Shown: positions 1 through 6,280, numbered from the stretch's first letter. The stretch: DNA of 7,331 bases from Armatimonadota bacterium (GCA_012841485.1 DUUU01000182.1:1-7331); one strand, 5' to 3'. Notes: a model not told the origin generated them from the sequence alone. Numbers and translations are program-made.

Positions 1-4
1 AGAA

Positions 5-40
5 GCCGGCCCGGACTCGTGGGCACGAGTCCGGGCCGGC
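5..40 (-). terminator. Probable rho-independent terminator of the ABC/GldG/DUF4340 operon
   Basis: A 17-bp perfect inverted repeat has arms at 5-21 and 24-40 and only 2 nt between them, so the real loop is about 4 nt. It is very GC-rich. On the minus strand it begins 27 nt after the stop codon of the DUF4340 gene and is followed by TTCT, after which the window ends, so the full U-tract cannot be seen. Position and stem strength fit an intrinsic terminator. The symmetric stem could also serve a gene converging from the left, outside the window. Confidence 0.75.
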
Positions 41-67
41 ATGTATTTCCTGCGATCCAATCGGGCG

Positions 68-1165
68 CTACTCCTTGGCAGGCGCCTCCGAGTTGGGGAT
101 CGGCTTGTCGATGGTCGGGCCGTTTGCCGCGGGCTCGTTTGCGGCGGGCTTGGCCGCGGGAGCATTCGCCGGGGCGTTGGCCGGCTTCTTCTCCTCTTTC
201 ACCGGCTCCGGCTCTTTGATATCCTCGACCTTGCTCTGAGCATCATTCAGGACGTAGGAATAGACGGTAACGACGGCCGGGTTGTGCGCTCCCTTGGCGT
301 AGAGGTCGCCGCTGCTGTCTTTGCTGCCGAGCAACGCCACGCGCGGCTCCTTCTCGCCCTTCACCCAGACCGCCACGGTGGCCGACGGCTTGTCGAGGCC
401 ATACGGCTTCAGGTCCTTGGGGTTATCCGCGACGATCTTGGTGCCCTTCAGGCGCTCGAAGGACATGAGGATGGAGTTCACCTTCTCCTTCTTCGCCTTC
501 GCGGCGACTGGGGCCGTAATCTTCCAGGCATCGGCACCAGCGCGCTCGACACGAATGGTTTGCCCCTCGGCGGTCAACTCAAAGCGCTGCACATCCTCTT
601 TCTTGAAGCCGATGACCGACTTATCGCGCAGATCATCGGCCTGTTTCATCTGGAGCCCATCCATAGAGTAGGAGGAGACGACCAGGATATCCGCACGCTC
701 CTTGGGCTTCAGGTAGAGGAGCGAGCCGCCTGGGTCCTTGCCCCCGACCAGGAGGGTGTGCGTCTTCCCGTCGTCAGTAGCAAGGGTGAGCTCCCAGTCG
801 GGCTGATCGAGACCGAACGGCTTCAGGTCCTGGGTGTTTTCGGTCAATACGCGCTCGACCACGGTATCGGAGAGCTCGGCGATCATCCGCGTCGCCTCCT
901 CGCCGTCGGCCAGGGCTTTGAGTGGCTTCTCCATCCGCCACGTCTGGCCGCGGCGATCCTTCTGGCGCATGATCCAGATCGGATCTTCCTTGCGGTCGAT
1001 CTGTAGCTTCCAGACGCGGTTGGCGTTGTAGCCCAGCACTCGTGACAGCGGGCGCGCCCCGCCCTCTTCTGGTGCCTTCCCACGCTCGAAGAAGTAGACA
1101 TAGCCGCCGAGGAGCGCAAGGATGACCGCGCCCACGATCGTCGGCATTACTTGCTTATTCATCAT
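68..1165 (-). CDS. DUF4340 domain-containing protein, membrane-anchored, with an internal duplication
   Basis: A 365-residue protein. Residues 8-25 form one hydrophobic segment after a short basic N-terminus, which suggests a single-pass anchor (or uncleaved signal) with the rest outside the cytoplasm. The body contains two related halves, about residues 47-182 and 187-318. Each has a W-R/K-M/I-x-x-P motif, a helical stretch, an LKP(F/Y)GLD(Q/K)P motif (114-122 and 252-260), a LLVGGKD or LLGSKD motif, and a Y-rich strand ending in a D-rich helix. This matches DUF4340, often found next to GldG-type ABC genes. The last 47 residues are a Pro/Ala/Glu-rich low-complexity tail with APAN-like repeats, probably disordered. 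Two ATGs are adjacent at 1165 and 1162; the AAGG 7 nt upstream favours the first, while AGGGAG next to it could serve the second. It is the last gene of the operon, 153 nt after gldG. Biochemical function is unknown; a scaffold or substrate-binding role for the transporter is inference. Confidence 0.88.
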   Translation of the reverse strand: MMNKQVMPTIVGAVILALLGGYVYFFERGKAPEEGGARPLSRVLGYNANRVWKLQIDRKEDPIWIMRQKDRRGQTWRMEKPLKALADGEEATRMIAELSDTVVERVLTENTQDLKPFGLDQPDWELTLATDDGKTHTLLVGGKDPGGSLLYLKPKERADILVVSSYSMDGLQMKQADDLRDKSVIGFKKEDVQRFELTAEGQTIRVERAGADAWKITAPVAAKAKKEKVNSILMSFERLKGTKIVADNPKDLKPYGLDKPSATVAVWVKGEKEPRVALLGSKDSSGDLYAKGAHNPAVVTVYSYVLNDAQSKVEDIKEPEPVKEEKKPANAPANAPAAKPAANEPAANGPTIDKPIPNSEAPAKE

Positions 1166-1198
1166 CTCCCTACCTTGGATAGTGGATCACAGGTTGGC

Positions 1199-1302
1199 GT
1201 GATGGAGTAGCCAAGCTGGAGAGGGGCCGGCGGCGCGGGAGGGCGGCAAAGGTGCCGGCCCCCCAGGCGCCACCGCGCCATTCCCATCCCCTACTCCATC
1301 AC
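1199..1302 (-). repeat. Nested inverted repeat in the gldG-DUF4340 intergenic gap
   Basis: The 153-nt gap between gldG and the DUF4340 gene holds a 12-bp perfect inverted repeat: GTGATGGAGTAG at 1199-1210 and its complement at 1291-1302. It extends by GGTT/AACC with a 3-nt bulge on the left. Inside is a second perfect 9-bp pair, GGGGCCGGC at 1223-1231 and its complement at 1254-1262. A third 7-bp pair (1232-1238 with 1273-1279) would compete with the second. As RNA this could fold into a large stem-loop of about 104 nt within the operon transcript. It could be an attenuator, a processing or stabilising structure, or a small palindromic repeat element. No coding potential is apparent. Confidence 0.7.
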
Positions 1303-1318
1303 AACCGGTGCTCCTGGC

Positions 1319-2878
1319 CTATCGCCGGCGCCACCAGATGAAGACGCCGCTGAGGAGCACACCAAACGGAACGATCAGCACCGTGGTCAGGAAGATCCAG
1401 CGCGACGTGGAGTCCATGAGCGTGATGGTGTTGCGCTCGGGCTCCTTCGGCGGGATGTTGACCAGGGCTTCCTCTTCGGCCAGCCAGTTGACGGAGTTCA
1501 TGAAGAACACCGCGTCGCTCAGGTTCACCGCCTGGAAGGCTGCGTTGGTCGCGAACGCCGAGTTTCCGACGACAACGAGCCGCGTGCTCTTCTTCTTGTC
1601 GTCGGTCTGGTTGGGCGAGTCGGTCATCTGCTCCTTCTGAGCCACTACCGCCAGCGAGATTGGGCCGGTCATATCGTCCGCGTCCTGCTGATAGGGACCG
1701 TCCAGCTTTGTCTCGCCCCAGGCCATGCTCGGCGTCTTCGCCAGCGAGAGAACCGTGACCCCGTCCGGAAGCGTCGCGGCCGGGCTGACCGAGCGCGCCA
1801 GCGGGAAGAGCGCGATCTGCAGATCCTTGGTGATCTGGTGGAACTCGAACTTCTCCACGAGCGCCTGACCACCGCCCAGGCGTGGGTCGATGACGATGTT
1901 GTTGCCCACCTCGACGCCCCAGGGCGAGACCAGCTCCGTGGGAACGGGCGTCTTCGGGTCGAGCATCAGGAACATCTTGCCGCCGTTCTCAAGGTACTTG
2001 GCGAGCATCTTCTGCTCGTTGGCCGGCAGGCCGTTCTTTGGCCCGGCCACCACCAGCACCGAGCAATCGGCGGGGACTTCCTTCACCGTCTGGAGGATCA
2101 GCTTGCTCGTCTCGTAGTTCAGCTTCTCCAGAAGGCTCTTCGCGTCGGAGAGGCCATCGCGCTCGTACGACTCAATGTCGCGCTCGCCGTGGCCGAAGAG
2201 GAAATAGACCTTCTTCTTCTCCGGGCGGGTCACCTTGAGAATGGCGCTGGAGACCTCCTGCTCGCCAACGGTGTAGACCGTCTCCTTGCGCCCGCCAGAT
2301 TCCACCCAGATCACATCCATGGTTTGGACGCCCTTGGCCATCGCCTTGGCGGGATCGGCCACGGGGTCGAGCATCTCGAACTTGATCTTCGGGCTGACGT
2401 CTTTGTACTGCTGCAGGAGGTCGCGGGCGCGCTGCCCTTCGAAGCCGCGCCGGCCAGCGAGCTGGTAGATCGCGGTGATCTGGACCTCATCCTTCAGGTT
2501 CTTGACGACCTCCTTGGTCTGCGGCGACAGCGTGTAGAGGTGTTGCCGCGTCAGGTCGATCTGGTGCTTATGCCGGCCGGCGATATAGTTGACCATCACC
2601 AGGATCGCCAGAACGATGAGGGTCAGTGCCGTCGTGTTGATGCCGGCGCCCGTGCTGGGGTTGAAGAGAACCGCCTTCGCGGCCTTCCCCCGGATAGCGA
2701 GATAGCCCACACCGGCGGCCACTCCGAGGCCGAGAGCAATCTTGACCCAGAGTACCAGGGTGTTGTTACCGAGGTAGCCGATCAGGCCGACGACCAGCAG
2801 CGCCAGGCTCACCCAGCCGAGCGTAATCCCCAGGTGGTCGCGCCGGCTTAGTTCAGTATGGTGAATGCGAGAAGACAT
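1319..2878 (-). CDS. GldG-family ABC transporter auxiliary protein
   Basis: A 519-residue membrane protein. Three hydrophobic segments lie near the N-terminus (about 18-37, 42-62, 83-100), then a large extracytoplasmic domain, then one C-terminal segment (about 493-515) ending in WWRRR. After the third segment comes the family's typical DLT-x-x-x-LYTLSPQT stretch (108-121). The central domain has FLFGHGERD (226-234), VLVVAGPKNG (274-283) and MFLMLDP (302-308), and later VVVGNSAFATNAAF (435-448), all typical of the GldG/ABC_transp_aux type. Known GldG acts with GldA (ATPase) and GldF (permease) in the Bacteroidota gliding machinery; in other phyla the role is undefined. The ATG at 2878 follows AGGAGAGAGG at 2890-2899, spaced 11 nt, slightly long. 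The gene starts 25 nt after the permease stop, clearly the same operon. Family assignment is firm; transported substrate is unknown. Confidence 0.9.
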   Translation of the reverse strand: MSSRIHHTELSRRDHLGITLGWVSLALLVVGLIGYLGNNTLVLWVKIALGLGVAAGVGYLAIRGKAAKAVLFNPSTGAGINTTALTLIVLAILVMVNYIAGRHKHQIDLTRQHLYTLSPQTKEVVKNLKDEVQITAIYQLAGRRGFEGQRARDLLQQYKDVSPKIKFEMLDPVADPAKAMAKGVQTMDVIWVESGGRKETVYTVGEQEVSSAILKVTRPEKKKVYFLFGHGERDIESYERDGLSDAKSLLEKLNYETSKLILQTVKEVPADCSVLVVAGPKNGLPANEQKMLAKYLENGGKMFLMLDPKTPVPTELVSPWGVEVGNNIVIDPRLGGGQALVEKFEFHQITKDLQIALFPLARSVSPAATLPDGVTVLSLAKTPSMAWGETKLDGPYQQDADDMTGPISLAVVAQKEQMTDSPNQTDDKKKSTRLVVVGNSAFATNAAFQAVNLSDAVFFMNSVNWLAEEEALVNIPPKEPERNTITLMDSTSRWIFLTTVLIVPFGVLLSGVFIWWRRR

Positions 2879-2903
2879 CGCTTCGCTTTCCTCTCTCCTA
2901 ACG

Positions 2904-3617
2904 CTATCGAGACTTCACGGCGCCGAGGGCGCGAACCGATAGGAACAGGCAGAAGCCGATGATCGACAGGAAGTAGATCACATCTCGCGAGTCGATCAGG
3001 CCTTTCGTGAAGTTCCCGAAGCGGTCCAGCAGCGACAACTGGCGCAGAACCTCGGACCACGTGGAGGAGGCGCCGGTGCTGCCCACCCAGGAGATCACCC
3101 AGAGGATGAGCATCACGGAGAAGGCGCCCACCGCCGCCACGATTTGGTTCTTCGTCAGCGTGGAGGCCACCAGACCGATGGCCAGGAACGCGGCGCCAAG
3201 CAGGAAGAGGCCAATATAGCCGGCCAGCATCGGGCCGCCATCGGGCGAGCCCAGCCGCAGCAGGATGATCGGGTATTGAAGGGTGAGGAGGAGCATCGAG
3301 GCGTAGAAGACCAAAGCCCCGAGGTACTTGCCGATGATCACCTGCGTATCTGTCACAGGTGCGGTCATCAGAAGCTCAATCGAGCCGCTCCGTCGCTCCT
3401 CGGCCACCAGGCGCATCGTCATGGCCGGCGAGATGAGCAGCAGCGTCACCGCCGCATTGTGGAAGAGGTAGAGCAGCGTGGCTTCCTGGGTCACCTTCAC
3501 GGTAGCGAAGAAGAGATACCCGCAGATCAACAGGAAGAACGCGGCCACGCTGTAGGCAATGGTGGAAGTGAAGTACGAGTGCAGCTCTCGCCGCATGATC
3601 ACAATCGCGTTCTTCAC
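2904..3617 (-). CDS. ABC-2 type transporter permease (GldF-like)
   Basis: A 237-residue integral membrane protein with about six hydrophobic segments (near 20-40, 53-70, 100-120, 132-152, 157-178 and 212-232). Between the second and third lies MRLVAEERRSGSIELLMTAP (68-87), then GKYLGAL, the cytoplasmic stretch typical of GldF/ABC-2 permeases that contacts the ATPase. It would form the membrane channel, probably as a dimer, for the adjacent ATPase. I chose the GTG at 3617. It makes a GTGA overlap with the ATPase stop, has AAAGGAG at 3625-3631 spaced 7 nt, and gives the usual N-terminus (VKNAIVIMRRELHSYF, a cytoplasmic helix). A longer reading to 3704 would add 29 unconvincing residues overlapping the ATPase gene. 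Translation is probably coupled to the ATPase. Substrate is unknown. Confidence 0.9.
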   Translation of the reverse strand: MKNAIVIMRRELHSYFTSTIAYSVAAFFLLICGYLFFATVKVTQEATLLYLFHNAAVTLLLISPAMTMRLVAEERRSGSIELLMTAPVTDTQVIIGKYLGALVFYASMLLLTLQYPIILLRLGSPDGGPMLAGYIGLFLLGAAFLAIGLVASTLTKNQIVAAVGAFSVMLILWVISWVGSTGASSTWSEVLRQLSLLDRFGNFTKGLIDSRDVIYFLSIIGFCLFLSVRALGAVKSR

Positions 3618-4561
3618 GCTGCAACTCCTTTCTCCTCGGCCGTGAGCTGCCGGAAGATCTCTTCCAGGCTCATGCCAACCTCGGCCATATGGCGCAAGCC
3701 CCAACCGTTGCCAACTATCGCCGACGCCAGGGCCTCGCGCACGTCGTGCTTCTCCTCGCCATCCACAAGCAGCTCCACCACCGAATCGCCGGCGCGCACC
3801 ACCTGCACGCGCAGCACACCCGGCAGAGCCGCCAGTTTGGCCTGAACTTCCCGCTCCGGCCCGCGCACATGCACTCCGATCTGTTGCGCGCGACGGAGGC
3901 GCAAGGCGAGGTTGTCTGGCGTATCCATCGCCGCCACCTTGCCCTCATGGATGATGACGATGCGCCCGCACAGCATCTCCACCTCGGGCAGGATGTGGGT
4001 GCTCAAGATGATCGTGCGGTCTCCTCCGAGGCCCTTGATGAGCTGGCGGATCTCCACGATCTGGTTCGGGTCGAGGCCGACGGTGGGCTCGTCGAGGACG
4101 AGCACATCGGGGTTGTGGATCAACGCCTGGGCCAGGCCGACACGCTGTCGGTAGCCCTTGGAGAGCTTGGAGATGAGCACTTCTGCGTGGTCCGTGATGC
4201 GCGTGGCCTCCATCACCTCTTCGACGCGCTTGTTTACCTGGCGCGATTCGACGCCCTTCAGGCGTGCCGCGTACTGCAGGTAACTGCGGGGCGACATATC
4301 GTCGTAGAGGGGCACGTTCTCGGGCAGGTACCCGATGCGCTTGCGCGCTTCAAGCGACTGCGAGACCACGTCGAAACCGGCCACGGCGGCCTTGCCGCTG
4401 GTCGGCTGCAAAAAGCCGGTGAGGATCCGCATGGTGGTGGTCTTCCCGGCGGCGTTGGGGCCGAGGAAGCCCAGGATCTCACCTTTCTCTACGGCGAAGG
4501 ACACATTCTCTATGGCCGCGTACTCGCCGTAGTACTTGGTCAAGTTTTCTACCTGGATCAA
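3614..4561 (-). CDS. ABC transporter ATP-binding protein (GldA-like)
   Basis: A 315-residue cytoplasmic ATPase. Visible motifs are Walker A GPNAAGKTT (34-42), GYLPENVPLY at the Q-loop position (77-86; E81 where many ABC proteins have Q, as is usual in this branch), signature LSKGYRQRVGLAQAL (133-147), Walker B with catalytic Glu VLVLDEPTVGLDP (153-165) and switch His in STHI (H189). Residues from about 225 form the extra C-terminal domain seen in ABC-2 drug-export and GldA-type ATPases. All catalytic residues are intact, so it should hydrolyse ATP to power the permease encoded next. The start is TTG at 4561, preceded by a perfect AGGAGG at 4570-4575 spaced 8 nt; no ATG is available near the conserved N-terminus (IQVENLTKYYG). 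It is first in a four-gene operon and preceded by a long structured leader. Confidence 0.95.
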   Translation of the reverse strand: MIQVENLTKYYGEYAAIENVSFAVEKGEILGFLGPNAAGKTTTMRILTGFLQPTSGKAAVAGFDVVSQSLEARKRIGYLPENVPLYDDMSPRSYLQYAARLKGVESRQVNKRVEEVMEATRITDHAEVLISKLSKGYRQRVGLAQALIHNPDVLVLDEPTVGLDPNQIVEIRQLIKGLGGDRTIILSTHILPEVEMLCGRIVIIHEGKVAAMDTPDNLALRLRRAQQIGVHVRGPEREVQAKLAALPGVLRVQVVRAGDSVVELLVDGEEKHDVREALASAIVGNGWGLRHMAEVGMSLEEIFRQLTAEEKGVAA

Positions 4562-4877
4562 GAGAGCTCCCTCCTGAAACTGCGGTGTGCGGGCGCGCTC
4601 TCGAAAGCCCCACTGCCCTTACCAGCGAGAGGGGGCGAGCGCTTTCACCCTCGCGGATCCGCTGGATACAGGGGACAATCGGCGCCAGCGCGATTCGCGG
4701 CAAAGCTGCCTCCCGCCTTGAGACTGTCGGTGCGCATAGTGCCCGCCGTAGCGGGGAACCCGAGAGACGAGGCAGACGTGGGGAGTATCCTACCCGCGGG
4801 CTTGCGGAAACCCAGATGCCCCTGCCCTCAGATCCCGGTGATGCAAGCTGTCACGTAGGCAGAACAACCGTACTTAT
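4562..4877 (-). promoter_or_regulatory. Long structured 5' leader of the ABC operon
   Basis: If transcription starts about 7 nt after the -10 box at 4884-4889, the ATPase mRNA has an untranslated leader of about 315 nt. In transcript orientation it contains several possible stems: a GAGGGCAG/CTGCCTC pair enclosing 4769-4829 with one bulge; a 6-bp hairpin at 4798-4813 with loop CCGC and one G-U pair; CCCGC-TACG-GCGGG (4742-4755), a UNCG-type tetraloop; a near-palindrome at 4677-4695; a GCGGATCCGC palindrome at 4653-4662; and CCAGCG/CGCTGG closing 4622-4665. It ends with the AGGAGG site. It matches no riboswitch class I can recognise by eye. GC-rich DNA forms chance hairpins, so regulatory function is inferred. 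Confidence 0.45.
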
Positions 4878-4883
4878 CACATT

Positions 4884-4913
4884 CTTATAGCATACGGGCT
4901 TTACCGATGTCAA
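4884..4913 (-). promoter_or_regulatory. Sigma70-type promoter of the ABC/GldG/DUF4340 operon
   Basis: On the minus strand, TTGACA (4908-4913, perfect -35) is followed after 18 bp by TATAAG (4884-4889, 5 of 6 matches to the -10 consensus). The surrounding stretch is AT-richer than its flanks. The start site should fall near 4876-4878. It is the only strong promoter-like sequence upstream of the ATPase gene. Confidence 0.75.
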
Positions 4914-4922
4914 GCGCATGCA

Positions 4923-4948
4923 GGGCAGCAGGATGCCTCTAGCTGCCC
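4923..4948 (-). terminator. Hairpin just upstream of the ABC operon promoter (weak terminator or operator)
   Basis: A 7-bp perfect inverted repeat (GGGCAGC at 4923-4929, GCTGCCC at 4942-4948) has a 12-nt loop. It lies between the cyclo-ligase gene and the -35 box at 4908-4913. It could end the upstream transcript or bind a regulator, but no U-tract follows on either strand, so an intrinsic terminator is doubtful. Confidence 0.3.
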
Positions 4949-5105
4949 GGTGATAGCGCCGCGATGGCCCGGTTGTTCGCACGCGTACATAGACCCGCTC
5001 CGCTCCACGACGGTTCCCACACGGAGGCGCACACGCGATTGGGCGGGGTGCCGGCCGCCAGTGGTCTTTCTGGCCGGCGTGTGGGGAGAACGCGCGGGCG
5101 TCGGG
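4949..5105. other. Intergenic sequence downstream of the cyclo-ligase gene
   Basis: No coding region is supported here. The only structure I see is an inverted repeat at 5050-5078 with 7-bp GC-rich arms (5050-5056 and 5072-5078) and a 15-nt loop, starting 27 nt after the cyclo-ligase stop. It could be a transcript-end hairpin protecting the yajQ/cyclo-ligase mRNA, but it lacks a U-tract. Confidence 0.4.
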
Positions 5106-5693
5106 CTACCCGTCGCAGTGGTAAAGGTCGGCCTCGGTAATCACACCGCCGACACGCTCATCGTCAGCGCCCGCAGGCACCGCAGAAAGGAGTTGCGCCT
5201 CGAAGGCGAGGCCGAAACGGACGCAATCGGGGCGCACGCTGCGAAGGAAGCGGTCGTAGTAGCCGGCTCCGTAGCCCAGGCGCATCCCCTGGCGGTCGAA
5301 CGCGAGGCCGGGCGTCACGATGAGGTCGATCTGCCCGGGCTCCACTTCTGTAGCGGCGGCCGGCTCCAAGATCCCCCAGTCACCGGGGACCAGCTCGCCC
5401 AGCGAGTGGATCCGGCACGCCACCATCCGCCGACCCTCCCGGTGCACCCGAGGAACCAGGAGCGTGCGCCCGCTTTCCAGCGCCGCCGACAGGATCGCCC
5501 GGGTGCTCACCTCACTTCGGAAAGAGACGTAGGCGAAAACCACGCGCGCGCCGGCCCATTCGGACCGCGAGAGAAGCCGCTGGGTGATCGCGTGGTCCGC
5601 CTCGGCCCGCCATGCAGCCGGGAGGGCATCGCGGAGGGCGGTCATTCGGGCGCGCAGCTCGGCTTTGGCAGCGCGCAGGCTTGAATCAGGCAT
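5106..5693 (-). CDS. ygfA: 5-formyltetrahydrofolate cyclo-ligase
   Basis: A 195-residue cytoplasmic enzyme of typical family length. It converts 5-formyltetrahydrofolate to 5,10-methenyltetrahydrofolate with ATP (EC 6.3.3.2), returning a stored or inhibitory folate to the one-carbon pool. The N-terminal helix carries K10 and R14 (LRAAKAELRARM), matching the family's nucleotide-contacting residues. FAYVSFRSEVST (53-64) matches the substrate-side F-x-S-x-x-x-E motif. GILEP (107-111) and DLIVTPGLAFD (123-133) are the usual core strands, followed by the ATP-binding signature GMRLGYGAGYYDRFL (136-150). The C-terminus has D177/D178 and VGGVITE (181-187), also as expected. The ATG at 5693 lies 2 nt after the yajQ stop; only a weak GGGGA is available as a binding site and it sits inside the end of yajQ, so translation is probably coupled. 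No key residue appears missing. Confidence 0.95.
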   Translation of the reverse strand: MPDSSLRAAKAELRARMTALRDALPAAWRAEADHAITQRLLSRSEWAGARVVFAYVSFRSEVSTRAILSAALESGRTLLVPRVHREGRRMVACRIHSLGELVPGDWGILEPAAATEVEPGQIDLIVTPGLAFDRQGMRLGYGAGYYDRFLRSVRPDCVRFGLAFEAQLLSAVPAGADDERVGGVITEADLYHCDG

Positions 5694-5695
5694 CC

Positions 5696-6187
5696 CTATC
5701 CCCGGTAATTGGTGAACTGGAGGGGGAGATTGAAGTCCTTCTCCCGCACGAGCTGGATGATCGCCTGCAGGTCATCCTTCACCTTGCCGGTGACGCGCAC
5801 TTTGTCCTCCTGAATCTGTGCCTGCACCTTGCGCTTGGTGCCCTTGATCAGCTTGACGATCTCGCGCGCGGTTTCGGTGGGTATGCCCTGGCGCACCGTC
5901 ACAGTCTGGCGCACCGTGGCTCCGCTGGCAGGCTCCACCTTGCCATATTCGAGCGCCTTGAGGTCAATACCGCGACGCACCAGCTTGGATTGGAGCACAT
6001 CGATCACCGCCTTCAACTTGTATTCGTCATCCGAGTGAAGGTGGATCAGGTTCTTCTCCTGGCGGATCTCGCTGACACTCCCCTTGAAATCGTAGCGCGT
6101 AGCGATCTCCCGGCTCGCCTGGTCAATGGCGTTGCGCACTTCCTGGAGATTCACCTCAGAGACGATGTCGAACGAGAAATCAGGCAT
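5696..6187 (-). CDS. yajQ: YajQ family (DUF520) nucleotide-binding protein
   Basis: A 163-residue protein, the same length as E. coli YajQ. The whole sequence matches the family: [20 protein letters not shown] at the start, ATRYDFKGS (29-37), a middle stretch with SGATVRQ (88-94), [19 protein letters not shown] (100-118), [16 protein letters not shown] (120-135) and DDLQAIIQ (138-145), ending in PLQFTNYRG. It forms two similar alpha/beta domains. Family members bind nucleotides; a Xanthomonas member was shown to bind cyclic di-GMP and act with a transcription factor, while others are reported to bind GTP or RNA, so the ligand here is uncertain. I chose the ATG at 6187, which has AAGGAGG at 6193-6199 spaced 5 nt. 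The longer reading to 6280 would run through the promoter itself. It is the first gene of an operon with the cyclo-ligase. Confidence 0.95.
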   Translation of the reverse strand: MPDFSFDIVSEVNLQEVRNAIDQASREIATRYDFKGSVSEIRQEKNLIHLHSDDEYKLKAVIDVLQSKLVRRGIDLKALEYGKVEPASGATVRQTVTVRQGIPTETAREIVKLIKGTKRKVQAQIQEDKVRVTGKVKDDLQAIIQLVREKDFNLPLQFTNYRG

Positions 6188-6207
6188 CGGGTCCTCCTTA
6201 CCAACGT

Positions 6208-6239
6208 GCCCATGATGCAAGCACGACTGCATGACGGGC
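6208..6239 (-). promoter_or_regulatory. 5' UTR hairpin in front of yajQ
   Basis: Between the predicted start site (near 6244-6246) and the ribosome binding site (6193-6199), arms 6228-6239 and 6208-6219 pair over 12 positions. There is one C-C mismatch and one G-U wobble, with an 8-nt loop. The wobble pairs only in the minus-strand RNA, which weakly supports a structure of this transcript rather than a DNA palindrome. The stem ends 8 nt before the AAGGAGG. It could stabilise the mRNA or modulate initiation. Confidence 0.55.
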
Positions 6240-6251
6240 TTACCGCGGGAC

Positions 6252-6280
6252 ATTATAGGCGACCGGCACCCTACTGTCAA
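6252..6280 (-). promoter_or_regulatory. yajQ: Perfect consensus sigma70 promoter of yajQ
   Basis: On the minus strand, TTGACA (6275-6280) and TATAAT (6252-6257) are exact consensus hexamers at the optimal 17-bp spacing. The start site should be near 6244-6246, giving a 5' UTR of about 57 nt. This predicts strong constitutive transcription of yajQ and the cyclo-ligase gene and rules out the longer yajQ reading frame. Confidence 0.9.

Noticed and set aside
41..1006. Long plus-strand frame opposite the DUF4340 gene
   Set aside because: A reverse-complement shadow of the real gene, typical of high-GC DNA, with no ribosome binding site or domain. The same applies to long plus-strand frames at 1838-2851, 3144-3845, 3689-4858, 4950-5684 and 5612-6301.
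3618..3704. N-terminal extension of the permease reading frame to 3704
   Set aside because: It overlaps the ATPase coding end out of frame and has an Arg/Gly-rich sequence unlike the family. The GTG at 3617 has a good binding site and a standard GTGA overlap.
68..4561. Mobile element or defence island
   Set aside because: No transposase, integrase, direct repeats or toxin/nuclease-type domains are seen; composition is uniform and the genes are typical chromosomal ones.
4479..4703. 74-codon upstream reading frame (TTG at 4703) in the ABC operon leader
   Set aside because: It has a plausible GGGAGG 5 nt before the TTG, but it overlaps the ATPase gene out of frame and its Arg-rich sequence looks like a shadow of GC-rich DNA.
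4562..4877. 6S RNA, known from other bacteria next to cyclo-ligase genes
   Set aside because: The predicted stems are several local hairpins, not one long rod with a central bubble, and no 5'/3' closing stem was found. Only a covariance search could settle it.
6188..6280. N-terminal extension of yajQ
   Set aside because: It would cover the -10 box, the transcript start and the ribosome binding site; family length and the AAGGAGG support the ATG at 6187.
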